Position numbers and translations under genes: made by a program
Notes under the pieces: model-generated
Databases searched by the model: none
What the model was told of the DNA's origin: nothing
What the model saw: only the letters and a program-made list of their open reading frames with translations
In this document: piece after piece, positions 48,415 to 60,500 of the stretch
How the letters are laid out: every line of letters starts with the position of its first letter
Numbering within the stretch: the stretch's first letter is position 1
Assembly (NCBI GenBank): GCA_965153455.1
Contig: OZ234493.1
Span: 13,010,213-13,074,212, forward strand
DNA: 64,000 bases
DNA from: Sphagnum compactum
Taxonomy: Eukaryota; Bryophyta; Sphagnopsida; Sphagnales
Reading direction: 5' to 3'

Positions 48415-49986
48415 TCAGATCCACAAATACTTGAGGGAAACCCACCAATGTGCAAAACTACTTTTGTAATTGTCAAGCTTTTGCAAGAAATGGACGTTGG
48501 TTGAGATGAGGGATGATAGTGATGGAGCTACCACCACCCGTTGTTTTTCCATTGTTGCAGTTTTGATGAGGCGAGGAGTTGGGATGATGATAGGTTCTAC
48601 GGGCAAATTCTCACAATTGCAAACTTCAATCATATGTCCATCCGGGTCATGGAAGAAGAGCTGATCAACCTCGATGTTGTCCTCCACAACAACGCGTCTT
48701 ACATATTTCACACCATTCTCTTGGAGTTTTTGCTCCACCAACAACATATCATCACACTACACAAATGCCCACCATGACATCTCTTGCAATAAGAAAACAA
48801 AGCAAAAAGTTGGCAAATATCATGATATTGTGGATAAACTAATTAACATGTCAATTAATTATATCCTTGGATTGTATAAACTAGTTGTTGGGTGCATTCC
48901 AAAGTCCAGTTTTTCAATTGCCGTTTCGATTCACTTAGTTGTTGGGTGCATCACAAAGTTCAGTTTTTCAATTGCCATTTTGATCTGCTTAGTTGTTGGA
49001 TGCATCCCAAAAGTCAGTTTTTGAATTGCCATTTTGATTCGCTTGGTTGTTGGGTGCATCCCAAACTTCAGTTTTTCAATTGCCATTTTGATCCGCTTAG
49101 TTGTTGGGCACATCCCAAAGTTCAGTTTTTCAATTGCCATTTTGATTCCCTTAGTTGTTGGGTGCATCCCAAACTTCAGTTTTTGAATTGCCATTTTGAT
49201 TTGCTCATCACACCGAAAAAAACATTTCAGAGAAAAATGAAGAAAAAAATGAAAGTTTTTATCTACACAAAGCTCTCAGAAGTAGTAGTTCTTTCTTAAT
49301 ACCTGGAATGAGATGTGATTGTCCCTTGGGTTTATGTCAGCTCCTGGTTTTGGAATGAGCTGATCTAGTGCAGAATGAGCAGCAGCAGCTGATGCATCAA
49401 CAACAACTTCATTGCAAGTTTCTTCTTCTGCTTGCAGCAAATGGATGCCGATTCCGTAATTGAATAGCCTGCAGTAGCAACAGCAAAAGCAATCAGGAAG
49501 CAAAGCCATCACAAGATATTAGAATGCATAATTTGCATTTCATCACATCCATTACACAGTAACCCAAAAAACAAAACAAACAAACAGGAAAAACAAAATT
49601 TAAATCTGGAATTATTTCTTTCTCCAAATCCAGTATTGAATTACACTTGCAGCATTGTAGAAAACAATGGGTACTTTTTCAAAAATTGTTTTCGTTTTTC
49701 AAGAGGTTTGGTTGTTGCATGGCCAGGCAGCGATGGATAGATATTATATGGATCGAATATGGAAAGGAAAAATGCAATAACATTGTGTTTTTGTGTCTCC
49801 TTACCAAGCACCGGCGAAATTGAGCGATCCGGGTCTCTTCACAGGAACAAATCCCAGCAAGTGTTGGTAAAACTCGATAGATGCCTCAAGGTCTTTGCAA
49901 TTGCGTGAGATGTGGTTCAGCGATTTCAAGGGAAGTGTAGCAACAGCACTAGCACTAGCACTACTAGTCCTTGCATCAGTCGTCAT
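48415..49986 (-). CDS. Glyoxalase I family (VOC superfamily) protein, GLYI4/7-like
   Basis: Member of the vicinal-oxygen-chelate fold family; close plant relatives are annotated as lactoylglutathione lyase-like proteins (Arabidopsis At1g15380/At1g80160 group), small cytosolic proteins distinct from the main glyoxalase I. Exons 49805-49986 (ATG at 49986), 49303-49468 and 48415-48756 join in frame to 229 residues. Conserved parts are LKSLNHISRNCKD, FYQHLLGFVPVKRPGSLNF, GIGIHLLQAE, INPRDNHISFQ, KYVRRVVVEDNIEVDQLFF and HDPDGHMIEVCNCENLPV. His in NHIS and IHLL and Glu in MIEVCN are at the usual metal-ligand places. Exon 2 carries an insertion of about 20 residues (EVVVDASAAAA region) not usual in the family, and the C-terminus extends about 60 residues past LPVEPI. 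Intron 2 holds a minisatellite. A broken copy lies at 39 kb. Confidence 0.9.
48884..49207. repeat. 54-bp minisatellite, six copies, in an intron of the VOC gene
   Basis: GTTGTTGGGTGCATC begins copies at 48884, 48938, 48992, 49046, 49100 and 49154, exactly 54 bp apart, each continuing with CAGTTTTT(C/G)AATTGCC and ATTTTGAT. Because 54 is a multiple of three, both strands stay open in one frame over the array. This open reading looks incidental. Confidence 0.95.
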
Positions 49987-51330
49987 GGAGCTGGCAGCTG
50001 GGGTTTGTAGAATGCAGACAAACCCAACTTGTAAAGAATGAAAGGAAAGGAAATCTGCCGACTTTGTAAAGCTATATTGAGCTGAGAGATCAGGTATCTG
50101 AAAATTCTCAGGGATCCCACACTCAAGTATACCTAGCAACAAATATTTTGCAGGAGGAGGAAGAGGAGGAAGAGGAAGAAGAAATTTTATGAACTGGAAG
50201 AAGAAGAAGAAGAAGAAGAAGGCAGCTTCGCTGTGCAAACGATCAGGTGATCTCCTCCACCCACACCCAAGTAAGTAACTTCAGACTTGTGCTCGCTAGA
50301 TAGCTCTGAAAGAGATCTGGAAAACACTACGTATTATATAGCATAAGCTGCTGCTGCCTATCTTCTAAGGCAGCAACTTGGATCTTTCTTTATGCATCAT
50401 GCCTTTTTTCTGGAATCAAAATTTCTTGCCCGACATGCTTTCCTCCTCCTCCTCCTTCCCCTTCTGTGTGTTTTGTTTTTTGTTTTTGTTTTGATTCTTT
50501 TTTTGGGGTGTTAAATACATTACGCGTGCACATCAACAAGAGCAAAGTTGACTGGTTTTTAGTCGGTCCTAGAACTTTTCTGCATACCAACAAAGACTAC
50601 CAAAAAAACTCAAAAAGACTGACGAGAGATTGAAGACGCTTAGCGAGCGCGCAAGCGCTCTGAGCCAGGCGGCACACAAAACGTGTTGCGCTCCAGAAAT
50701 GGATGAGACTTGCTTGGGGGAAGGGAAGGAGCCTGGAGGGGGGAAGGGAAGGAGCCTGGAGGGGGACTAAACCAAGAGAATTGGATGATAGTTTTGGATG
50801 AGAACAGGTGGAGTTGATGGATGTGGCGGTGCATTACAGCCAATGGTACCATTAAATTTTTTTAAAAAATTTAAAAGAAGAGAAGTGATGGATGGATGGA
50901 TGGATGGATAGGTCTGTGATGATTGACTTAGTTGTAAGTGCCTAGACTTTTTTGCCTAGCATCTAAAAAAAGGGATGAAACGAGTTAAATGCTTGGAATG
51001 CAGCTCAATCTTCAATGCAAAAGCATTAATATCCTTTTTTATTTTTTATTATTATTTAAAACACAAGTTTGGTTATACATGTGACCCACTAGTTATTGGT
51101 GGTGGTCCAATTTTATTTAAACCCTAGAAGATTGAGTTTTCATCCAATTTTTTTCTTTTAAAAATTGGGAAAAAATTCAATTTTCATCTCAAAAACCCAA
51201 ATTATATATATATTTTTTTCTTCTTTTAAAATCTCTCAAGTATTTTTCAAATTGCTAGAGGAAGCATAATAATAAGAGTGGATGATGATCCCAAAGGGAG
51301 TGGCATAATGGATGAACCTCCTCTTCTTCC
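49336..51330. repeat. Segmental duplication, copy B (parent)
   Basis: Counterpart of 38842-41000. The stretch 49987-50880 upstream of the intact gene holds its leader and promoter, with a GAAGAA run (about 50190-50220), an internal GGGAAGGGAAGGAGCCTGGA duplication (about 50720 and 50742) and a GGAT run (50886-50910). Confidence 0.82.
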
Positions 51331-54300
51331 TAAGCGAAGTTGTAAATGTGCTTGAAGGGTTTTTTCAGGTGTGTTGTTGAAAAGAAAGCTTGAAAGACAC
51401 TTCAAATAGCACATGTTATAATGACTACTACAAGAAGAAGAGTACTTTGTAGAAGCATGTTTTGAACAAAAATTTGTCCTCAAGGCTCACGCGTTTGAGA
51501 CTACATTTTCAATTGAAAATTTGGACTTGGACAAAAACAAACTTATATATATATATAGATATATATAATTCTATTTTTATTTTATTTATTTTTTAAATTT
51601 TTAAAAATGGCCTAAAATCCTCACCTAAAATTTCTTCTTGGGCAACAAAAAATTAAACAACCTCTAACCACACTATGTCCCAATCCAAACATCCAAACCA
51701 ATGTGGAAATCTTTGAAACCAACCCCACCTTCCAACTTTGTGGGTGTCATGAGGAACTCATCTTGGTGTCCTATTTTAGGCACCATTTTTAGTGGCAATT
51801 CTTCTTCTCCTTCTTCTTCTTCTTCTTTGTGTGCTAGTCCCGTGTATAGACCTATTTATATGACTTGGTATAACACGGGTATCAACATTGGTAGCAAGAG
51901 AATGGTTATGAGTTTTCATCCGTGGATAAGAGGGTTATGTATGTTTTTTTGTCCATCTACAAGAAGGTTATGAAGCTTTTCATCCACCGACATGAGGTTT
52001 ACATATATATATATATATATATATGTATATGTGGGGTGGTTTTCAAACCCTTAAACAAAAGGTTATGTGTGGTAACTAGCTCGAGGACACGCTAGTATGA
52101 GATAAATCGGAGGTGCTATTGGGAACGTCTTGAGGGAACAAGTTGGGAACTTGGGGACCCCTTTGGGGAACTCCATGGGAACAAAACGGTGGGACATAGG
52201 GTTTAGGGTTTAGTACAAGGTACCCACCACCACCACCACCCTGGGGCTCTCATTGGCCCAAAGACCATTCAATAACCCATTGGCTCCTTGGATGAAGATT
52301 TCATAACCACTTGCTCGGCGGCATGGATGAAAAGATGGGGATCTCACTTCTCCCTTATAGGGATAGATGATAAATAGTTTTGTCTATTTGGTGACCACCT
52401 TGAGGAGTAGTAACCTATGCACTCTTGTGGGTTACCTAGTCCATTTGGAGATGTAGTACACTTGATACCTAAACAAGCAAAATGGGTTTAGGGTTTATGG
52501 ATTGATGATATGTATGAACACCCTTGTTAGGTGAGAACCAACAAGGGGACCAAGTCAATTGAAGATTCATCACCGTTTATGCTATGCAAATAGACCATGG
52601 TAAAAATGAATTACCACTTTGCAGGAATGGTTTTTGTCTTGCCCACACAATGGAGCTCCACACATTCCATAATGCAAAAGTCATGTGCTACAATGGAATG
52701 AGGGACAATTTATCAAACATATACACATAGTTAACATGTGTATCTAGGGTTTAGGGTTTTAGGGTATGTTGTACATTGTGTGTCCTATGTACATATGCAT
52801 ACACGTTTTTTTGAAAAGAAAAAAGGGTGGGTCATTTCCCACCGAAAAGGGCTTCACATCTCTTGTCTAATCTATCATACACATTGATCTTGATTTTTGA
52901 TCAACGGTGGAAATCCTCTCATGTCGGGTTATTGACACAAGAAAGGCATAATTCCAAACCTTTTTAAAAGGACTTATCAAACCCATCAAACCCTAACTCA
53001 TATCTTTCCAACCATTTCAATTTTTCCTTCTCAGATGATTCCGACTTCCTTCAACAATATCTCTCCTCAGCCTTCACTCACATCCATTGTCCAACTCTCC
53101 ACTTTCTTGACCCACCACATAAAGAGATTCCGAGATCATTGTATCATGTGAATATTTGTAAGTCCAAACTCAATTTCACACCATTTGAAGGTAGTATCAG
53201 AGAGTATCAGATCCTGAGGCATTTAGACATACCCGATTGCTTTTAGTCTTAACAGAGACCTTGTTATAATTGTTCCCCCACAAATCAAGTGAAGACCTTG
53301 GAATACAGTGTAATAGTTCCTCAACAAATCAAAGCAAACATTTCATCTTCCAAAAAGTTCCAGAGAGTTCACCTGTTTTCATGAAGAAACATTCGGTTTC
53401 TTTGAAAACCTTTCCTCGTTTTGAAAAGCCCACCTGGTCTTTACAATACATAACACCTCAGTCCCTGCATGTTTAACTCTATACATAATCTGCTGCAACA
53501 TCTAGAATCAGCGCTCTACCTTACATGAAAATGCACATTCTATAATTTAATCCTACAAGCCAGGGATGGGTAGGCTGCCACATCATGTTTCATCACTGGA
53601 ATGAAGGTTTTGCACTGTACTGTAAATGCTTGAACTGAAATGACGTGCTCTATGATGAGGAAGGTGGACATACCCCTCACACCAGATGAGCTGACCCAGA
53701 AAAAAGGGGCAAGAAAGCAAGAACATGCTAAGACAAATCTTGACTATGACTTCAAGGTTGATGAAATTCAGGATGCTGAGATTTATCACAGAGCAAGAAC
53801 ATGGTCCTAAGTCCCAAATTGGTAGAACCATGAGTTTAGTGCACAAAGGAAGCACACCAGTTCCTGGAATCTACAGGGACACTGCATCCTCTTATATGTA
53901 TTGGGAAAGTGTAAAGACACAAATGTGAGCCACACCTGCATTTTGTTGCAAGTGTACAGTGAGAAATTTTCCCACTTTGACCTCTCTCTCTCTCTCTCAT
54001 ATTCAAAATGTCAAAGCATGAAAACGTGTGTTTTCAAGCATAAGCATAAACTTGTGTTAGTACTTTTTCCAATGACAGCTTTCAAGAACTAAAAGATAGA
54101 GCAAAATTGTATAGAGGATGACTGCAAAGCACACTGCCCATGTGCATAGTTGATGATGCTGCATATTTTCCCGGACTAAAATTCATCTCTTTTACACCTC
54201 AAACCTCCCTTGGTGGATTCACTCACGTCTACTACATCGTTGTTGAGTTTTCCAGATAATTATATATATATGTCAGTTTCTATCTGTTTTGGGGCTTTTG

Positions 54301-54528
54301 AACAGCATCCGATTTCCTTTTGGAACCTATCTGTTTCTGCAACCCAGGAAAAATAAAAAAAGAGTGAAAATCACTTGGTTTGCTACCGAGGAAACTCCAC
54401 TATATGCAAATGCAATGCAGACGCAGTGTTCCAAATTCCAGGGAAAGTTAAGAACCCAATTAAGCACCATTGATAAGAAGCATCTTCTTTTTCCAGAGCA
54501 CCATGGCCTTCATTGCTGGATATGGAGA
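51331..54528. other. Intergenic, no gene seen
   Basis: Contains TA runs (about 51545-51570, 52003-52025), TTC and CAC triplet runs (51810-51828, 52224-52240), telomere-like AGGGTTTAGGGTTT (52198, 52746) and a CT run at 53985. The right part, next to 54529, probably includes the DNA2 3' UTR. Short open frames here match nothing I know. Confidence 0.5.
52116..52184. repeat. Cluster of GGGAAC motifs
   Basis: Four GGGAAC words plus GGGGAAC and GGGGACC in about 70 bp, the complement of the GTTCCC clusters at 12.8 and 13.2 kb. Confidence 0.6.
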
Positions 54529-57500
54529 TCATTTTGATAACTTGGTTCCTGATGATGATGACAACCTGGATCCACATCGCCTCAGATCACTCAAAGAGGT
54601 GGCAGCACCCAGAGGCAACTGCAGAAGCCCTCCCATGTCCTCCACCTAGTTTGCACAGGTAACACAAAAGAAAGAAATTACTTAATAAATGAGGCTTTGA
54701 ATTTCTATCTGCATTTTCAGATCTCTGCACAAGTTACTCTGTTCAACAGAAAACTCTTACACTATTGTCAGTACTGTAGATGCTGTGAAAGGAAAGCCTT
54801 AAAATGATACCTGCTGCACAAGGAGACGAAGCAAGGGTGTTGTTGAAAGTGTGCTTTGGGAACCGATCATCACTAACTTCTTCTGTTGACAGACACAAAA
54901 AAAAGACTCAGAAATTGGGTACCTCAAACTTGCAGAAATTGGGTACTCTCTTTGTCTCTCATAGCAAGTCCTATCTGCACCAGTTGTGAGAAATCAGATC
55001 TGCAAATGAGCGTCTCTCTGATGCTTTTACCTTTCTTGCAAAATAAGGGGGGTCATGTGAAAACAAAGCTGACAAATAGTGTATGTGTTGATAAATCTTC
55101 TTCACCTTAGCACGTGTGATGGCAACATTAATGCGGTGCCAGTCACCTAACAAGGACCCAGATGTTTGCTGCAGATTGTTGGACCTCACAAACGAAACCA
55201 CAACACACTCCTTATCACGCCCCTGCAATGACCCATTGCTTGCATTTAATGTTACCATCTTCTCTTTCTGTTGCCTAAAAGAATGAGCTAATTCTGGCAC
55301 CTCATTCAGGATGGTGTAAAAGATTAGAGATGTTTAAAAGATGCAGTGGGAACCCACTTGGTACTTGTCCACAGTATGAACCTCTAAGGGACATAGTGCC
55401 TCGTCTGCTGCCTTCTGCTGAATGAGGTCCACCTGAGCATTGTAAGGACTGATGACACCAATGTCCGATATGCCCAGTCCACCCACAACCAGCGCTCTCA
55501 CAATCTATTGAGAGACAAATTTTCCACAGTGCATCATTATAAGTGGAAACAGCAGACTTGTACAGAATGTGGTGCACCCAGTCATTCCAATGACATCAAA
55601 TTGGAAAGAAATGACGGAGAAAGAATTCTCTGCAAGAATAGCTCTGGAGACTTTCTCTGTCAGAAGAAATAGCTGGCTCACTTTGATGACAATTGAGGCC
55701 TCCGCCACATTGTGGATTGCTTTGCGCATCCGTGTTTCCTCAGCAGCCATTGCATCTGAATCCAACAGGTCAAAAAAATTTAAATAAAATAAAAAGGAAA
55801 TAAAATTGAGATCAGCTTGGAGACAGGATGTGACATGGGTATAGAAGACAATTGGCAAGAAATTCAACTTCTTCAATTTACCTGTGTCAAGAAACAGCAC
55901 CTTTCTGCATGGATCCAACACCTGCACTACCATGACAATTGCACAGTAAGAATCTCAATGGATCAATGTCAGATCTGATAAGGATATCATACATTGGTCT
56001 GTTACATTTGGGTTCATTGCCTTGTGAACAAAGTTGCACACCTGATGTAGCCACTGGGGTGCATGTTTCAGAGGAGGGGTGGAAAGAGTGAGCTGTGCAG
56101 TTGCAACCTCACGGGACCCACATCGCAAGCGGTTGCCATAAATAAGGGCATTACACAAAGACATGATATCTGCACACATACGATACTGGCACTGAAGAGC
56201 CGAGACCGCTTGTGGATGAGCTTCCGACAGCCTCCGAAACAGGCTGACAGTCATACCTTTCTCTCTAGCTTCTGGGTTCTGCATCAAAAGGCCTTCCAAA
56301 AGTAAGTGCAAAAGAAATTGAACTTCATAAAAATATGCGTACTGCTCATCCGTACAACTACAGAGATGATCAGTTATGATTCTGTGCAATGTGACATAGC
56401 AGATGATATCACATAACATTTTCATCCTAGCAACCCAAGGAACAGCCACAAAAAATTGTCTAATCCTTTTGAGAATGTTATGGAATTAGTTGGTTATAGG
56501 GTTTAGGGTTTTGGGCTTTAACAGGAAAAGCATAAAAGGTAGTGGCAGATCGCACCCGAACAAGAGGAGGTAGCTGGTAGTGGTCTCCAACCAATACAAA
56601 GGTATTGGCACAGCGTAGCGGGCCCAGACACACCTGCACAATTGTGAACTGTCTTTAGACTGATTTGGAAACATCACCAGCACTGTTGACAAAGACAATT
56701 CCCAATACACAAATCTCCACAGGTGTGCAGCTAGATAGACAAATTCTGCAAACACAAAAGCACAAAAAATCCACCACATTTGGCCAACTTTGTGCATATA
56801 CAAAAAATGAAGTTCTGTAAGCGGCTTTTTTCTTCAGGATGATAGTTCATATGTATTATGAACATGGGTTCTTTTCTTACAGGTAGAGTGATCTGGCCAG
56901 CTTCATCAACAATGCAGACATCAAACTTGCGTTTCCCAAACATGGCATGTGTGATACCCAGACAGGTTACGCCCACCACACGGGCTTTATCTACCATAGC
57001 CTCCATTTCCCGGACATTTGCCACAGTCATACCTGGCATACATTATTGGGGGAAAAAAATAAAAATTTGATCAAGTGGGTACCTCCTGTGCTGTAAGGAT
57101 ATATGGTCAAACAAGCTTGAAAACAAGTATTAAAATACCCACAAGAAGAAGAGGGCTTCTTCCCAACATGTTTTGGGGACTTCAGGGGAGAGAACAAGAG
57201 AACCTGGTCCATTGATCACATGGCCCCAAAGCTCTGGGTGAATTGCATCAGTTCTCCCAACACGGACAAAATCAACATTCTGCAAAACAGAAGAAGAATC
57301 TGCTTCCCATTAGCAGCTGTCTAACACAAGAGCTGTCCAACCCTGGGAAAAAACCACACCCAACAACTCGCAGAAGTCTGTCTCTTTACGACTTTCTTCT
57401 TCTTCTCTCATCTTGACCCTCTGCTCAGCCCACCTGCACTCTTTTTATTTTCTAATTATGGGTTTTGCTTGCAGCAAGCAAACCTGCATCTTCAGCTTGA

Positions 57501-60500
57501 GTAGGATATTGTCAACTGCAGAGTTTGTGTAGGAGGTGAGCAGGACAGATGCGCCTCGAGCAAGCAGAGCGTTGACTGCATGGACAATTGTTGACGTTTT
57601 ACCAGTACCTGGCATGCCCAAAATCAATGCATAGTCCCGTGCTGCTAGAATCTGCACCCACATTACGTTTCCACCATGGATGTAAAATACAACAGCACCT
57701 GGACAAATTTCCGCACAAAATGTTTCCAAGAATGGGTGAAAATGCAATTGTAAGGTTGAGTAGCAGCTAAAGAAACTGATACACAAAAAATTGAACAAAA
57801 TGAGAAAGTGAAAGAAATATGCTGAATAAAGGTATGCAAATGCAAAGAATGACTTTCCATGAGGAAAAAAATAAATATTCAAAAGCTTGGGAAGAAGTTG
57901 CACTTTGTGAATTGCTCGCTTCTGATCATTGTTGAGGTCAGCTGCCGACTTCACGTACAGGGATGCTGGATCTTGACTAATCAAAGCTCCACTCTCGAAC
58001 TTAGGTGCCTGATTCAAGTCCATGAATCAATCAGGCACCAACACTGGATCTGGAGTCTACCCAGTGAAGAAAAGTGTTTTTGCATTGCATATGCACCATG
58101 TTAGCTTCTCAGAAAGTGTCTGCTTTCCATTTTACTGCTGATAATCAGTCAAGGAACCAGATACAAAAAATCAAGACGTGGGTGGTTACCTCAAGGTCGA
58201 CTATGAGTCGACGACGGCAATGGTCTCCATTGGTACTTACAAAGAGTTGCAGCACATTATACCTGCAATTGCAATATATTCTCTACATATGGTGAGTTTT
58301 GAAAGCGAAGTAATTTAGTTTGAACTCGAGAACAAAGTGATTACAGCATTCACCATGTCATTACTGTCAGGGAATTAGCTAACTGGTGGGACCACCACCT
58401 ACCTACCTCATGAGGGCCAGGGAGGATGCAGTTTCATCTTTGTCTATCCGCCACACCTCTTGCCAAAGCGTATCAACCTCTGAGACACCAGAAGCCTTTG
58501 GCAATCGCAGTTGACGTGACAAGGAGATCTAAGCACCATGCAAAAGCCAGCCACACACAGAGAAGACTCCTTTATAGTTTGCAAATGCACCCCAAAAACC
58601 CCCCAAAAAAAAAAGTTGCAGCAAGTGAAAGGAGGCTTAGGATGGTGAGTGCAGATGGTGCTCACGAAAATGGAATTTGTGTTGATGCTGGTAATGACAC
58701 CGGATGCTACAGCTGTGTGCCTGTCAGTACTAAGCAACTGCACCAGGATCAACATCTCATCATGTCAGGGGCTGACAACAACATGCAGATTTGTTGTTGC
58801 TGATGAACTCAAGGAATAAACAAAGATATTGAATACTGAAAGTTGATGATCCAGGGGGAAGAACATTACCACATGGTCACCACATGAAAACGGCCGGTCC
58901 AGGAAGCTGCAAGTAGCTGGAGTGGTGGCAGTGGTGGCTCTTCGGAAACAATATTCGAAAGAGCTCCCATGGCTTAGTTGGCTGTTCTGTGGTGTTGTCG
59001 AGAGGTCCAGAACCAAGCACGAGAGACAGCGACCTTGCTCTTCTCGCTGCCAACTGGGCATCCGCCAAATCTCACTGCGGGACACCTGGACCACCCAGAA
59101 AAATTGATATTCATAAGCATTGAGAGATGAGCATTGTAGAAATTTCAGCTTAAACACCCAGATGGTTTTTCAAAAGCACACCGTCATTGATAGCTAGCAA
59201 GGAGAGGAGTTCAACAAAATTCCGGTAAACAACTCCCCTTTGCTTACTTGAATGTCCTGTGCTTCCAGGTCAATCAGACGGTCCCAGTGCTGTAGAAAAG
59301 CTGAGTGTGCCTTAGAAATGTGACCAGCATGAGCATCAAAGAGCTCCCCTAGTCCACTGGTTTCTCTAGTTCCCGCCTCCTGTACCTGACATGGGGATTG
59401 CATACAACAATATCAACCGCAAGCAGAACTGAGGGCAGGGAGGGGTACACAGCACTGCACATAGATTTTGCCAAATCATGGAGTTATCAGAACCTCAACT
59501 ACTAAGCCGAGAAATGCTTATGGGTTGTACCTTGTGGTACACCATGCAAACATCAAGATGGCGGCAGCTGCGACAAATATGTTCATTCTGTCACAGCATA
59601 GGCAGGCAACAATGGGTCAAGTTTTTTTTTCTTCCAGCACATGAATTCCACAAAAAAGGTTCAGGGATGTCTTAAGGATGTCACCAAGTCCAGGGTTTAC
59701 GATTTTAGGGTTTAAAGTTTAGGGATTTCCACCTGTGTGGTATGGGAGTGTAATTTGCAAGGAGGGGGAAGAAGAGGAAGACCTACTACCTTCAACATTG
59801 GAGGCAGAAGTTGGGTTGAGGATGCAGAAAGAAGGTTGGTGGCAAGATCATTGCGTCGGATCATGATCCCTGCCAGATCTGCATGTCGCACTCCCACTCC
59901 CTATCATCATGCATGCATGCATGCCACAGAAACAGTTAGAAACTACCATTCCTTGTCATATTACCCATTTGACAATGCTAATCAGCAAAAATCAGCAATC
60001 TGAAGCTCGAACTCAACAAAACCAATCGTGGACATTGATCTCAATCAACAGAAAGCGAACTTTGGTTTGCACCAAAACAAAAAAATGACAGTAGCACTGG
60101 TGACTTCATTCTGACCTGTGTTTGATTGGTGTGGAGATAAAAGAGTAGACCTGCCCCAACATCTTGCATGTATCTGCACAGCAGAAGTATGAAAGCCAGA
60201 TGTTAGACCTGCATCTTTATTTGCACATGGATCTTACAGGAGTGTATATACCTAAGAAGGATGGGGAACCACTTCCTATTCTTAAAAAGGCACACACCCC
60301 AACTGCAGAGCAAGAGATGGGTGTGGTGAGAATTGTGCAAGACCTGTCTGACATGAGAAGTGTGTACAGAATGACTTGGGCACGATGCTCAAGAGCTGCC
60401 TGCGTGCATCCAAGTGATTTCCACAATCCCGTAACAATACCGATTTCTCTGATTAGCTTGGAACTTGACACAAAAAGCCTGTAAACCACAACTCTGCAGA

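Noticed and set aside
48931-49194. - strand open frame made of 18-residue repeats
   Set aside because: It is the translation of an intronic minisatellite whose period is divisible by three; open on both strands for that reason.
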